Assembly (NCBI GenBank): GCA_017306865.1
Contig: JAFKHH010000012.1
Location: forward strand, 1 to 64,000
DNA from: Filimonas sp.
GTDB lineage: Bacteria > Bacteroidota > Bacteroidia > Chitinophagales > Chitinophagaceae
Direction: 5' to 3'
Length of the DNA: 64,000 nt
Shown here in pieces: positions 34,237-43,802 of the stretch. Positions within the stretch are counted from its first letter, which is position 1; each line of letters starts with the position of its first letter. The position numbers and the translations under genes were made by a program. The notes under the pieces were generated by a model. That model had not been told where the DNA came from. It was given only the letters and a program-made list of their open reading frames with translations, and did no database searches.

Positions 34237-35274
34237 TTATGCTATTTCCCACACTTCTTTGCCTCTCAGTAATTTATCCAGATCACCAGCACCTTTCAGG
34301 CTGATGGCTTCATCCATTTGTAATTGCATCATGTCTTCATAACACGCACGTTCCGTTTCATAGAACACGCCAAACGGACGAGGAAAATGTCCTTCTATAC
34401 GTGGGTCATCAAACATGCGGATGAGGATCTGCGCTTTGTAGAAATCCTTTTCGTCATGTATCCAAAGATCATCCGCACTTACACCATCTCCCAATTCTAC
34501 CACCACAGGCTTCAGACCATCCAGCTTAATTCCTTTCTGTTGCTGCGCACCAAAGATCAACGGCTTGCCTTGCTCCAGGAATAATGCTTCATCTGCCTTA
34601 GAACTTTTCTCTGTGAATACTTCGAATGCACCATCGTTAAAGATGTTACAGTTCTGGTAGATCTCCAGGAAAGATGCGCCTTTATGTTGATGAGAACGTG
34701 TTAGTAATTGTTGTAAATGTTTGGGATCGCGATCCATACTACGACCGATAAATGTTGCATCTGCACCCATCGCCAACGCTAATGGATTGAATGGATGATC
34801 CAGGCTACCCAGCGGAGAGCTTTTGGTAACTTTTTGTTCTTCCGATGTAGGCGAATATTGTCCTTTAGTCAGACCATAGATCTGGTTGTTGAATAACAAT
34901 ACGTTTACATCGAAGTTTCTTCTCAGCAAGTGGATCGTATGATTGCCTCCTATACTTAATGAATCTCCATCACCTGTTACAATCCATACGCTCAGGTCCG
35001 GACGACTTGCTTTCAATCCGCTGGCAATCGCTGTTGCGCGGCCATGGATCGAGTGCATACCGTATGTATTCATATAATAAGGGAAACGGCTGCTACAACC
35101 GATGCCACTTACAATCACAATATTTTCCCTGGGCACACCAATGGTTGGCATTACTTTCTGCACTTGTGCCAATATTGAATAATCGCCACAACCCGGACAC
35201 CAACGAACCTCTTGATCCGTTGCAAAGTCCTTTGCCGTTAAGATTGGAGCCGCTTTTGTTATTGTTTCTTCCAT
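34237..35274 (-). CDS. korB: 2-oxoacid:ferredoxin oxidoreductase subunit beta
   Basis: 345 residues. The N-terminal WCPGCGDYSILAQVQK, GIGCSSRFPYYMNTYG and the thiamine-diphosphate motif VTGDGDSLSIGGNHTIHLLRRN with NNQIYGLTKGQYSPTS identify the beta subunit of 2-oxoglutarate (or pyruvate) ferredoxin oxidoreductase. It needs an alpha/gamma subunit that binds CoA and reduces ferredoxin; none is adjacent, because the upstream gene is a carboxymuconolactone decarboxylase-family protein. Assignment to 2-oxoglutarate follows the usual Bacteroidota annotation and is less certain than the family. Confidence 0.88.
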   Translation of the reverse strand: MEETITKAAPILTAKDFATDQEVRWCPGCGDYSILAQVQKVMPTIGVPRENIVIVSGIGCSSRFPYYMNTYGMHSIHGRATAIASGLKASRPDLSVWIVTGDGDSLSIGGNHTIHLLRRNFDVNVLLFNNQIYGLTKGQYSPTSEEQKVTKSSPLGSLDHPFNPLALAMGADATFIGRSMDRDPKHLQQLLTRSHQHKGASFLEIYQNCNIFNDGAFEVFTEKSSKADEALFLEQGKPLIFGAQQQKGIKLDGLKPVVVELGDGVSADDLWIHDEKDFYKAQILIRMFDDPRIEGHFPRPFGVFYETERACYEDMMQLQMDEAISLKGAGDLDKLLRGKEVWEIA

Positions 35275-35387
35275 AATTGTCTACATAATTTGTTTCACGC
35301 AAAGCCGGAAAGTATCGCAAAGAACACAGAGAATTATCTCCTACATAAGCCCATTCACGATTACCGTTTCACGACTCACGAATTTTA

Positions 35388-35735
35388 CTACTCACCCTTA
35401 TTCAATTCCTCCCAATACTCCGCAGCTCTTCTTGTATGTGGTATCACAATAGTGCCACCCACAATATTGGCTACGGCGAAGATCTCATACATCTCATCTG
35501 TGGTTACGCCCAGTTCATGGCTTTTACCCAGGTGATATTTAATGCAATCATCGCAACGGAGTACCATGCTGGCTACAAGGCCAAGCATTTCCTTTGTTTT
35601 CTTATTCAGGGCACCTTCTTCATACGTGTTCGTATCCAGGTTCCACAGCCGCTTCATTACTAAGTTGTTCTTACTCAGTATTACTTCATTCATCCGCTCA
35701 CGATAATCATTAAATTCTTTTACCAGGTCGCCCAT
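35388..35735 (-). CDS. Carboxymuconolactone decarboxylase / AhpD-like protein
   Basis: 115 residues. The CxxC...H motif CDDCIKYHLGKSHELG is the redox-active site of AhpD-like members, and EMYEIFAVANIVGGTIVIPH is the conserved C-terminal helix. Probably a small hexameric disulfide reductase or peroxide-handling protein, not a true decarboxylase. It has its own promoter and lies upstream of korB on the same strand, with words of the CGCAAAG and CACGATT families in the gap. Confidence 0.85.
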   Translation of the reverse strand: MGDLVKEFNDYRERMNEVILSKNNLVMKRLWNLDTNTYEEGALNKKTKEMLGLVASMVLRCDDCIKYHLGKSHELGVTTDEMYEIFAVANIVGGTIVIPHTRRAAEYWEELNKGE

Positions 35736-35748
35736 ATAAAAATTTTGG

Positions 35749-35756
35749 CAAAGTTA
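35749..35756 (-). promoter_or_regulatory. -7 promoter element TAACTTTG for the AhpD-like gene
   Basis: Exact TAnnTTTG on the minus strand, 13 bases before the start codon. Confidence 0.5.
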
Positions 35757-35787
35757 CTATGTTCAGGGGGTTTAGGATGTCGATTTA

Positions 35788-35878
35788 AGTAATAATTATA
35801 ATGAAACGTTTCATGGAGTTTCCATGTTTCAGAAGTTCCATTAAAACCGCTGAAACTATGGAACGATGAAACCAGGAA
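35788..35878. repeat. Intergenic inverted repeat, GTTTCA/TGAAAC family
   Basis: Left ATGAAACGTTTCATGGAGTT with TCCATGTTTCAG, right CTGAAACTATGGAACGATGA with AAC: imperfect complements with the loop AAGTTCCATTAAAACCG. Lies in a divergent gap upstream of gnd. Confidence 0.65.
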
Positions 35879-35995
35879 AATGAACGCATGACAATGGCAA
35901 TCAGGGTCAATGGCTCCCTAATCGCTACATTTTTATAACATTCGTTAGTCTCATATTGTCTAAATTGCAGTTTCAATTCACTTAACCTCAATACA

Positions 35996-37408
35996 ATGGA
36001 AAAAGCATACGATTTTGGCATGATCGGGTTGGGCGTTATGGGGCGCAACCTGCTGTTGAATATGGCAGATCATGGATTCAGCGTGATAGGGTTTGATAAG
36101 GATGAACAAAAGGGTGGTTCGCTGGAAGCTGCAGCAACCAAAGGAACAACGGTAAAGGGCGTAACATCCCTGGAGGCTATGGTACAACAACTGGCTAAAC
36201 CGAGAAAGGTGATGATGCTGGTTCCGGCAGGCAAACCGGTGGATGATGTGATTGAAAGCCTGTTGCCTTTGCTGGAAAAAGGCGATGTGGTGATCGACGG
36301 AGGTAATTCTCACTATACAGATACTTTAAGGCGCGTAAACTATCTTTCTCCTAAAGGCCTTCACTTTATGGGAATGGGTGTTTCCGGTGGCGAACAGGGC
36401 GCACGCACAGGCCCAAGCATTATGCCGGGCGGTGACAGAGACGCTTATGAGCATGTTAGACCATTGCTGGAAGCGATAGCTGCTAAAGTAAATGGTGAGC
36501 CTTGCACAGCTTACATGGGTAAAGATGCGGCAGGCCATTATGTGAAAATGGTACATAACGGTATAGAATATGCCATTATGCAACTGATCAGCGAGGTGTA
36601 TGATATACTGAAACGCGGCCTGGGCTTAAGCAACCAGGAGTTACACGAAACATTTAAACAGTGGAACGAAGGGGAATTACAATCTTTCCTGGTTGAGATT
36701 ACGCGCGATATCTTCCTGCAAAAAGATGATATTACCGGTAAAGACCTGGTAGATGTTATCCTCGATAAAGCAGGCTCTAAGGGTACGGGTAAATGGACGT
36801 CACAAGACGCGATGGAATTACCTGTTGCCATTCCTACTATAGATACAGCAGTTGCAATGCGTACACTTTCCGGCTATAAAGACGAGCGTGTACAGGCGGC
36901 TAAATTATATACCAGCGAAGTGTACCCGGTACAGGGAGATAAGGCTGAATATGTAAAACAGGTAGGTGAGGCATTATATGCTGCCATCGTACTGTGCTAT
37001 GCGCAAGGATTGGCTATGCTGCACCAGGCTTCTGCGGACCTGAAAATGGATATTCCATTACAGGATGTGGTAAAGGCATGGCGTGGCGGATGTATTATCC
37101 GCTCTGTTTTGCTGAAAGACTTCTATTCTGCATACAGCGCAAATCCTTCTTTGTCCAACATCCTGTTGAACGAGGGTATTGCAAAAATTATGAAAGCTAA
37201 ACAAGCAAGCCTCAGAAACGTTATCAATCTATCATTGATACATCACATTCCGGCTGGCGGACTAATGAGCGCTATCGCTTATTTTGATGCTTATATTACT
37301 GAACGTATGCCGACTAACCTGATACAGGCACAACGCGATTTCTTCGGAGCGCACACCTATCAGCGTATAGATAAAGAAGGAAGTTTTCATACGGAATGGG
37401 GGAAGTAA
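35996..37408 (+). CDS. gnd: 6-phosphogluconate dehydrogenase (decarboxylating)
   Basis: 470 residues, full length. NADP-binding IGLGVMGRNLLLNMADHG, catalytic GMGVSGGEQGARTGPSIMPG, substrate-binding YVKMVHNGIEYAIMQLI and a C-terminal ERMPTNLIQAQRDFFGAHTY. It converts 6-phosphogluconate to ribulose 5-phosphate with CO2 and NADPH. First of the three oxidative pentose phosphate genes here (gnd, zwf, pgl), each separated by about 100-150 bases of word-repeat sequence instead of tight coupling. Confidence 0.96.
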   Translation: MEKAYDFGMIGLGVMGRNLLLNMADHGFSVIGFDKDEQKGGSLEAAATKGTTVKGVTSLEAMVQQLAKPRKVMMLVPAGKPVDDVIESLLPLLEKGDVVIDGGNSHYTDTLRRVNYLSPKGLHFMGMGVSGGEQGARTGPSIMPGGDRDAYEHVRPLLEAIAAKVNGEPCTAYMGKDAAGHYVKMVHNGIEYAIMQLISEVYDILKRGLGLSNQELHETFKQWNEGELQSFLVEITRDIFLQKDDITGKDLVDVILDKAGSKGTGKWTSQDAMELPVAIPTIDTAVAMRTLSGYKDERVQAAKLYTSEVYPVQGDKAEYVKQVGEALYAAIVLCYAQGLAMLHQASADLKMDIPLQDVVKAWRGGCIIRSVLLKDFYSAYSANPSLSNILLNEGIAKIMKAKQASLRNVINLSLIHHIPAGGLMSAIAYFDAYITERMPTNLIQAQRDFFGAHTYQRIDKEGSFHTEWGK

Positions 37409-37411
37409 TAA

Positions 37412-37556
37412 TTTGAAAGTTTGAAGATGTGGTAATGTGTAAATTGTTGCATGGCTATATGGCTAAATTGTTTTTCAACAATAAAACAATGTGACAAGTC
37501 AACAATTTTTATTTTATCATTTTCAAATTTCCAAATTCACAAATTTTCAAATTCAA
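37412..37556. repeat. Intergenic repeat block, AATTGTT and related words, between gnd and zwf
   Basis: GAAAGTTTGAAGATGTGG, AAATTGTTGCATGGCTATAT, GGCTAAATTGTTTTTCAACA, ACAATGTGACAAGTCAACAA and then TTTTCAAATTTCCAAATTCA with AATTTTCAAATTCAAC. Complementary words at both ends allow extended folding. It reaches to the zwf start. Confidence 0.6.
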
Positions 37557-37560
37557 CTAT

Positions 37561-39081
37561 ATGTCACAAGCAACAATAAAACCACCCGCTTCGCTCTTGT
37601 TTATCTTTGGCGGTAGCGGCGACTTGAATCAACGTAAATTAAGCCCGGCTTTATATAATCTTTTCATCGATGACTGGATGCCGGAACAGTTTGCTATTAT
37701 AGGACTGGGAAGAACAGAATACTCTAATGATAAATTCCGTAGTCACTTATACGATGGCATACAGGAGTTTTCCCGCAGAAAGGATGATGGAAATGGTAAA
37801 TGGGAAGAGTTTTCCCAGCATGTAAGCTATCTGCAAATGGATGCGGAAGACGAAAAGGCTTACACGAAGATGAGCGATAAGGTGAAGGAATATGAAGAAC
37901 AATGGGGCATACATCCGAATGTGATCTTCTACCTGGCAGTTGCGCCCCAACTGGTGCCTGACATTGCCAAAAAACTCGGCACACTAAACCTGTGCAGTGA
38001 TAAAAAGGCAACACGCATTGTTGTGGAAAAACCTTTTGGTCACGATCTTAAAAGTGCGAAGGAGCTGAATGAACTACTGAACAGTATGTTCACAGAAGAC
38101 CAGATCTATCGCATTGACCACTACCTGGGTAAAGAAACTGTACAGAATATATTGGCAATGCGTTTTGCCAATGCGTTGTTTGAACCATTGTGGAACCGTA
38201 ATTATATAGACCACGTACAGATCACAGCAGCAGAAACAGTGGGAGTAGAAGACCGTGGCGGATACTATGAGCAATCAGGTGCATTGCGCGATATGGTGCA
38301 AAACCACATCCTGCAATTGCTTTGCCTGATCGGAATGGAACCACCTGTATCTTTTGATGCTAACGAGATCCGCAACAAGAAGGTAGATGTATTGAACGCT
38401 ATGCGTAAGATAACCACTGACCAGGTACACGCATGTGCAGTGCGCGGACAATACTCTGAAGGCTGGATGAAGGGTGAGAAGGTAAAGGCTTACAGGCAGG
38501 AAAAAAATGTAAAGCCAAACTCAACTATCGAAACTTTTGCAGCAGCAAAATTTTATATCGACAACTGGCGCTGGCAGGGTATTCCGTTCTATGTGAGAAC
38601 GGGTAAGTATATGCACCAGAAAACAACGATCATTACGATCGAGTTTAAACAAGCGCCTCACTATTCCTTCCCTGCTGAAGCAGCAGATACATGGCGCCCG
38701 AACAGGCTTACCATCAGCATACAACCGGAAATGGATATCAGGCTCCGCTTCCAGGCAAAACGCCCGGGCCAGAGCATGACACTGAACCCGGTAGATATGA
38801 TCTTCAGTTATAAAGATGCTTACGACGGACATGAGCCTGAAGCATACGAAACTTTATTGCTGGATGTAATGGAAGGCAACCCTACACAATTCATGCGTGC
38901 AGACCAGGTGGAAGCGGCATGGGCTGTGGTAATGCCGATCATAGAAGCATGGGAAGCAAGACCGCCTGTAGACTTCCCTAACTATGCCCCGGACAGTTGG
39001 GGACCGGAAGATGCAGAAGCATTGATAGCACGCGACGGACACAACTGGGTTACACTGCCACTGCCGCATAAAGAACATTAA
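37561..39081 (+). CDS. zwf: Glucose-6-phosphate 1-dehydrogenase
   Basis: 506 residues. Coenzyme fold [20 protein letters not shown], catalytic [19 protein letters not shown] (with the key DHYLGK) and the family pattern [24 protein letters not shown]-dependent first step of the oxidative pentose phosphate pathway. Normal length; next to gnd and pgl. Confidence 0.97.
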   Translation: MSQATIKPPASLLFIFGGSGDLNQRKLSPALYNLFIDDWMPEQFAIIGLGRTEYSNDKFRSHLYDGIQEFSRRKDDGNGKWEEFSQHVSYLQMDAEDEKAYTKMSDKVKEYEEQWGIHPNVIFYLAVAPQLVPDIAKKLGTLNLCSDKKATRIVVEKPFGHDLKSAKELNELLNSMFTEDQIYRIDHYLGKETVQNILAMRFANALFEPLWNRNYIDHVQITAAETVGVEDRGGYYEQSGALRDMVQNHILQLLCLIGMEPPVSFDANEIRNKKVDVLNAMRKITTDQVHACAVRGQYSEGWMKGEKVKAYRQEKNVKPNSTIETFAAAKFYIDNWRWQGIPFYVRTGKYMHQKTTIITIEFKQAPHYSFPAEAADTWRPNRLTISIQPEMDIRLRFQAKRPGQSMTLNPVDMIFSYKDAYDGHEPEAYETLLLDVMEGNPTQFMRADQVEAAWAVVMPIIEAWEARPPVDFPNYAPDSWGPEDAEALIARDGHNWVTLPLPHKEH

Positions 39082-39083
39082 AA

Positions 39084-39178
39084 CTATGTATGATGTTAGA
39101 AGTACGATGTTAATAATGCGCAGAGGTTCTGTATAACATCACATCGTACATCCAACATCGTACATCTAACATTACTAT
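39084..39178. repeat. Intergenic inverted repeat, ACATCGTAC/GTACGATGT family
   Basis: Left TATGTATGATGTTAGAAGTA and CGATGTTAAT, right TAACATCACATCGTACATCC and AACATCGTACATCTAACATT. Fills the zwf-pgl gap completely, ending at the pgl start codon. One-armed relatives occur at 29018-29044. Confidence 0.7.
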
Positions 39179-39907
39179 ATGACATTGCATGTTTCAAAAG
39201 ACACGACAGAGCTAAGCACACATGTTGCGGACTGGATGGTGTCTGTTATACATAGTACGCTGGCAAAGCAGGACCGTTTTACGCTTGCGCTTTCTGGCGG
39301 AAGCACGCCAAAGAAATTACATGAGTTGCTGGCGAGTGATGCTTATAAAAACAAAATAGACTGGAGTAAGGTACACATCTTTTGGGGCGACGAGCGTTTT
39401 GTTCCATTAGCAGATGAGCGCAGCAATGCAAAAATGGCGTTTGATACTTTACTGAACCATGTGCCTGTTCCTAAAGAACAGATACATATTATGCAAACGG
39501 AAAACATTACCCCGGAAGCGTCTGCTACAGCATACACAGCTATTTTGCAACAATATTTTGGTGCTACTACGCACAGTTTCGACCTGGTATTATTGGGTAT
39601 GGGGGATGATGGACATACCTTGTCTTTATTTCCCGGCCTGCCGGTAATACATGAGACAGCAAAGCCTGCCACATCACTTTGGTTACAAGCGCAGGACATG
39701 TATCGTATCACACTTACACACCCCATCGTTAATCAATCAGCGTATGTTGCATTTTTAGCAGCAGGGGCAAACAAAGCAAATGTGTTACGTGAAGTGTTGA
39801 AAGGCAAAAAAAATGTTGACCTGTACCCTTCCCAGATCATTCAGCCGGAAAAAGGGGAATTGCACTGGTTTGTGGATGAGGCGGCAACGACGTTGCTGAA
39901 TGACTAA
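39179..39907 (+). CDS. pgl: 6-phosphogluconolactonase
   Basis: 242 residues of the DevB/NagB-like family. FTLALSGGSTPKKLHELLAS, KVHIFWGDERFVPLADERSN and LVLLGMGDDGHTLSLFPG are the diagnostic blocks. It hydrolyses 6-phosphogluconolactone between the zwf and gnd steps. A good terminator follows. Confidence 0.95.
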   Translation: MTLHVSKDTTELSTHVADWMVSVIHSTLAKQDRFTLALSGGSTPKKLHELLASDAYKNKIDWSKVHIFWGDERFVPLADERSNAKMAFDTLLNHVPVPKEQIHIMQTENITPEASATAYTAILQQYFGATTHSFDLVLLGMGDDGHTLSLFPGLPVIHETAKPATSLWLQAQDMYRITLTHPIVNQSAYVAFLAAGANKANVLREVLKGKKNVDLYPSQIIQPEKGELHWFVDEAATTLLND

Positions 39908-39939
39908 TTGTTGAATGGTTATATTGTTTAATTGTCAAT

Positions 39940-39970
39940 AAGAAAGCCGTTGAAGTTCAGCGGCTTTCTT
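39940..39970 (+). terminator. Rho-independent terminator after pgl
   Basis: Perfect AAGAAAGCCG/CGGCTTTCTT stem with an 11-base loop and ATT tail; a short AATTGTTGAATGGTTATATT word block lies between it and the stop. Confidence 0.85.
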
Positions 39971-40013
39971 ATTGGGGTAAAATGATGTACATTTAAAGGA
40001 AGTGTTTTGTTAT

Positions 40014-40685
40014 ATGAAGCCATTATTAATCACTCTTTCCCTGACTCTATTAAAACTTATCTCTTTGGGTCAAAGTAAACCAGTAGAGATCACGACTTTT
40101 TTTTCAATCAAAGGATTTGCTTCATTTCATTTACTTATTTGCTCTGACAATAACTTTTATACATGTGCAAGTAATTGCACAGAGGCAGATATTTCAAAAG
40201 GAAAATGGACTGAAAAGAATGGAAAAATTTATTTAACCCCAGATAAAATTGAAACCGCAATTGTAAACGCAAGCATTGAAAGTGGGATTATTGAAAGCGA
40301 TACGGTAGTTACATTTGAAGTATTAGACTGTTATCAAAAACCAATTACAGGGTACAGAATAACTTTTTTTGACAAGGACATGAAAGGATATAATTATCAG
40401 ACAAATGATAGTGGTAAACTTTCTGTTCAAAAAAACACCTTTGTTGCTTATTTAACAAAGGACGACATTAGCAATATCCGGTATCCAATTGAGTTAACCT
40501 CCGCAGCACGCTTTTTATGGGAAAAATATTCGAAGGTTATATTAACGCTTAACTATCCTTCATTTATTATCACTCAAAGGTCAAGATACAATATTAGAGA
40601 ATATAAAAAAGAATGCTGGCTTAAGACAAAGAAGGGATTGTCATTATTGAACGATTCAAAATTCAGTCTAAAAAAATTGCAATGA
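40014..40685 (+). CDS. Secreted hypothetical protein
   Basis: 223 residues from ATG 40014 with a signal peptide (MKPLLITLSLTLLKLISLGQ). The mature part is beta-rich with a cysteine pair (CSDNNFYTCASNC region), a carboxypeptidase-regulatory-like stretch (VLDCYQKPITGYRITFFDKD and TNDSGKLSVQKNTF) and a basic tail. The coding DNA is visibly more AT-rich than its neighbours, which may indicate acquisition. The ATGA at its end is the start of the next gene, so the two are coupled. I do not recognise the family. Confidence 0.65.
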   Translation: MKPLLITLSLTLLKLISLGQSKPVEITTFFSIKGFASFHLLICSDNNFYTCASNCTEADISKGKWTEKNGKIYLTPDKIETAIVNASIESGIIESDTVVTFEVLDCYQKPITGYRITFFDKDMKGYNYQTNDSGKLSVQKNTFVAYLTKDDISNIRYPIELTSAARFLWEKYSKVILTLNYPSFIITQRSRYNIREYKKECWLKTKKGLSLLNDSKFSLKKLQ

Positions 40686-41872
40686 CCAGACGCATATCTC
40701 TCAAGAAAAAAATATTGATATCATTTATATCAGCCTGCATATTATTCTTTTCTATAGCTGACTGCACAGCACAAATAGAGCCGCTTTCTCTGCCAAACGA
40801 TACCGCAGTTTTATTGCAGTCACGCATTATGCCGGAGGCAAGAAGCATCTGGATACATCTGCCTTATGATTATAAAACAACTACACAACGCTATCCTGTT
40901 CTATACCTGCTGGATGGGGATGGGCATTTCAGCTATGTATCTCCTATGACAGATTATCTTTCGGACGGGGACAGGAACAATAGCCCGGAGATGATCGTGG
41001 TAGGTATTGTAAATGTAAACCGTGGTCGCGATTTATCGCCTAAGCACCCGGTAGGTTCTAATGGAAAAGAAGTAAACGACAGCATCGTGGAAAATGCAGG
41101 CGCTGGGTTATTTCTTCAATTCATACAAAAAGAATTAATTCCGTACATAGATAATCGTTACCGTACACAACCTTACCGCATATTGATGGGGCATTCTCTT
41201 GCAGGACAGTTTGCATTGTATGCCAAAGTGAAATCACCAGCGTTGTTCCAGGCAAACATTCTTGTTAGTCCTGCGATTCATGACATCAATGAAAAACTGA
41301 TCGATCATTTCTCTTCGTTACTTTCATCAAGCCCAACTTTACGAAACAAATTGTTTATTACATTAGGCAATGAGAATCCTGACAAAACAGATCGGTTAGC
41401 CGCGGTTTTAAACAAGAATGCGTCGACTTTATTTAGCTGGAATTATAAAAGATATACAGACGAAAATCATTTTTCTGTCACTTACAAAAGCATCTTCGAT
41501 GGCCTGAAATTCATCTATAAGAACTGGTATCTTAATTTTTACGACACTGCACGTTATTCATACAGTTTTATTCAGCAGCACTTTGATCGTTTATCAAAAG
41601 AGTTTGGCTATACAATAGAACCTAATGAAGCGTACATCAACACTTGTGGCTATGTACAACTGCGGCTGGGCAATATAGATGGCGCTATAGATATTTTTAA
41701 AAAGAATATTGAAAAATTTCCAGCGTCGTTCAACGTGTATGATAGCATGGGAGAAGCTTACATGGTTAAAGGAGATAAAGCAAAAGCTATCCAGTTTTAT
41801 GAAAAGTCGATTGAGCTTAATCCCGGAAATGAAGACGGTAAAGAAATGTTGAAGAAGTTAAGAAAGAAATGA
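40682..41872 (+). CDS. Secreted esterase-D-type alpha/beta hydrolase with C-terminal TPR module
   Basis: 396 residues. A signal peptide or anchor (ILISFISACILFFSIADCTA) is followed by an esterase domain of the Fes/IroE/esterase D type: RYPVLYLLDGDGHFSYVSPM, the nucleophile elbow LMGHSLAGQFALYA, and a late histidine in DENHFSVTYKS. Residues 319-396 form two TPR-like repeats (INTCGYVQLRLGNIDGAI..., SFNVYDSMGEAYMVKGDKAK) that closely match the C terminus of the next protein. The start overlaps the preceding stop by four bases. Hydrolyses an unknown ester in the periplasm. Confidence 0.82.
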   Translation: MTRRISLKKKILISFISACILFFSIADCTAQIEPLSLPNDTAVLLQSRIMPEARSIWIHLPYDYKTTTQRYPVLYLLDGDGHFSYVSPMTDYLSDGDRNNSPEMIVVGIVNVNRGRDLSPKHPVGSNGKEVNDSIVENAGAGLFLQFIQKELIPYIDNRYRTQPYRILMGHSLAGQFALYAKVKSPALFQANILVSPAIHDINEKLIDHFSSLLSSSPTLRNKLFITLGNENPDKTDRLAAVLNKNASTLFSWNYKRYTDENHFSVTYKSIFDGLKFIYKNWYLNFYDTARYSYSFIQQHFDRLSKEFGYTIEPNEAYINTCGYVQLRLGNIDGAIDIFKKNIEKFPASFNVYDSMGEAYMVKGDKAKAIQFYEKSIELNPGNEDGKEMLKKLRKK

Positions 41873-41917
41873 TACATTGTTTAATTGCTCTATAGTTAAA
41901 ATAATATTTTAAAAGCT

Positions 41918-42787
41918 ATGAAAAATCTAATTATTACGATTGCATGTCTGTTTCCTTTATTGGCTAACGCACAAAAGCAGGACAATGCTGAATTGAAAAA
42001 GATGTATGAAGAAGACCAGGGTGCACGAATGGTTGCTAATATAAACTGGAGTGAATTACACAAACAGGATAGTACACGTGAAAAGCGTGTGTATGAAATG
42101 ATCAGCCAGGGGTTAATAGTTACAGGCAAAGATTATTATCATTCAGCTATGATCTTTCAGCATGGCAGGGATTCAGTTGCTTACGGTATGGCTGTAAAGC
42201 AAATGCGCAAAGCGGTAGAACTGGATAGCAATGTAAACAAGTGGTTATTGGCAGCAGCTATAGACCGGGAACTGATGAGCAGGAATAAACCGCAGATCTA
42301 TGGAACGCAGTACATCAAAAAAAGCATGAACGCCAAATGGGAACGCTACAAAATAGACAGTACGCAGGTTACTGATGCGGAGAGAAAGTACTATCGTGTA
42401 GAATCACTTGCCGAACAAAGGGAGAAGGAAATTCGAATGAACCAGTTGAATATTTCTAAATACTATGATAGTACAAAGTCCATTGATCAGACTATTTTAT
42501 TTATCCGGTCAGAAGCCAAAAAGCCGAATGCAACGTATGATGTGAGCGAGAGCAGCATTAATACATTTGCCTATAACCTGCTCAGCAATAAACACACAGA
42601 TGAAGCATTAAAGGTCTTTCTGTTAAACACAGAACTATATCCGGGCGGATTTAATACGTTTGACAGTTTAGGTGAGTGCTTATTAATAGTAGGAAAGAAA
42701 CAAGAAGGATTAGCTGCTTATAAAAAATCGCTGGAATTAAATCCCAATAATGATAATGCGAAGAAAGTATTAGCAGAAAACAAATAG
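41918..42787 (+). CDS. DUF6624-like secreted protein with C-terminal TPR module
   Basis: 289 residues with signal peptide MKNLIITIACLFPLLANA. The central region (EEDQGARMVANINWSE, then AMIFQHGRDSVAYGM, AAAIDRELMSRNKPQIYGTQ) fits the DUF6624 family of unknown function. Residues 214-289 (INTFAYNLLSNKHTDEALKV, GFNTFDSLGECLLIVGKKQE, SLELNPNNDNAKKVL) align with the C terminus of the upstream esterase. Probably the third gene of an operon with the two upstream genes (46-base gap). Confidence 0.75.
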   Translation: MKNLIITIACLFPLLANAQKQDNAELKKMYEEDQGARMVANINWSELHKQDSTREKRVYEMISQGLIVTGKDYYHSAMIFQHGRDSVAYGMAVKQMRKAVELDSNVNKWLLAAAIDRELMSRNKPQIYGTQYIKKSMNAKWERYKIDSTQVTDAERKYYRVESLAEQREKEIRMNQLNISKYYDSTKSIDQTILFIRSEAKKPNATYDVSESSINTFAYNLLSNKHTDEALKVFLLNTELYPGGFNTFDSLGECLLIVGKKQEGLAAYKKSLELNPNNDNAKKVLAENK

Positions 42788-42925
42788 TAATTGTTGAATT
42801 GTTCAATGGTTATATTGCTTTTCTAGTTAACCACAAAAGCCTGGAGATTACACAAAGTGCCCAAGGGCTTTCTTTGTGGTTCTTATGCAATAACCTTGTG
42901 GTCTTTGTGGTTAACTCAATAAGAT
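42788..42925. repeat. Mosaic of intergenic words
   Basis: TAATTGTTGAATTGTTCAAT (AATTGTT family) is followed by ACCACAAAAGCCTGGAGATT, CACAAAGTGCCCAAGGGCTT, TCTTTGTGGTTC, and CCTTGTGGTCTTTGTGGTTA: a CACAAAG/CTTTGTG inverted repeat. Between convergent genes. Confidence 0.6.
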
Positions 42926-42928
42926 TGC

Positions 42929-43492
42929 CTATACCGGCAGGTATTTTTCTAACGTTTTTCCATTCTTGTATTTCGTCGTACTTTCTAACTTCAGGATCTT
43001 TCTACCTGTAAAAATTGAAAGACCACTCCCGATTGCAACCGGTGTTCTAAAAATATAATATTCATCAATCAGGTTCAGGCTAATGAGTGCGCTTACAAAG
43101 TTGGCGCCACCATAAACCATAATATCCTTACCCGGCTCTTTCTTCAATGCCTGCACTGCAGTAGCCAGGTCTCCGTTTTCTACTTCCAGGTTTCTTCCTT
43201 TGATGGATGTTTGTGTACGGCTAAACACAACCTTGCGGAGGTTGACCATTAGCTGCGCCAACGGTTGTTCCGGGCTGTCTGGTTGGGTATCAACCACTTT
43301 TTCCCAATAGTCAACAAACTCTCTTGTCATTTTACGGCCAAGCAAGATTGTATCGCAGCTATCCGCCAGGTTAATTACATCGCGGAAAGAGTTTTCATCT
43401 TTTCCTGCAATCCACATCCAGTCCAGTTCGCCATTGGGCCCTGCAACAAAACCATCAATGGTCATTTGTACCTGTAATTTTAATTTTCGCAT
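42929..43492 (-). CDS. Dihydrofolate reductase family protein (RibD C-terminal type)
   Basis: 187 residues. KLQVQMTIDGFVAGPNGELDWM at the N terminus, CDTILLGRKMTREFVDYW and DIMVYGGANFVSALISLNLIDEYY are the pattern of the RibD_C/YwjB-like NADPH reductases found alone in many bacteria. True folate activity is doubtful; small-molecule carbonyl or pyrimidine reduction is possible. Single gene. Confidence 0.85.
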   Translation of the reverse strand: MRKLKLQVQMTIDGFVAGPNGELDWMWIAGKDENSFRDVINLADSCDTILLGRKMTREFVDYWEKVVDTQPDSPEQPLAQLMVNLRKVVFSRTQTSIKGRNLEVENGDLATAVQALKKEPGKDIMVYGGANFVSALISLNLIDEYYIFRTPVAIGSGLSIFTGRKILKLESTTKYKNGKTLEKYLPV

Positions 43493-43802
43493 AGAAATTG
43501 TTTTTGAAAGTGATAAGCCTTTGTATCACAAAGATCTACAAACAGTCTATGACATTGCGGGTATCATCACGACAGAATAGAGGTGATTTGCGCCAAAAGA
43601 TCAATGCTATTTTAGCCGCTACCAATAGCAGATCTCTATGCGTAATATAATAAAGTTAGCCTCAAAGCTCAGTAAGACTATACAAAGCACACAAGCATTT
43701 TTTCGCGTTCCTTGTGTAATAACATGATGACCTTCGTGGCTTTTTTAGTACTAAAAAGCCCGGTCATTTTACATAACCGGGCTTAATAAGGTTTATTGGC
43801 AA
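43493..43802. other. Intergenic region with word repeats and the amidase terminator
   Basis: 310 bases without an ORF. From about 43660 a CACAAAG/CTTTGTG-type block (CTCAAAGCTCAGTAAGACTA, CAAAGCACACAAGCATTTTT, CCTTGTGTAATAACATGATG, CCTTCGTGGC) precedes a terminator. The rest shows nothing I can name. Confidence 0.5.
43756..43784 (-). terminator. Rho-independent terminator after the amidase gene
   Basis: Stem AAGCCCGGT/ACCGGGCTT with T-run on the minus strand, 19 bases past the amidase stop. Confidence 0.8.
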
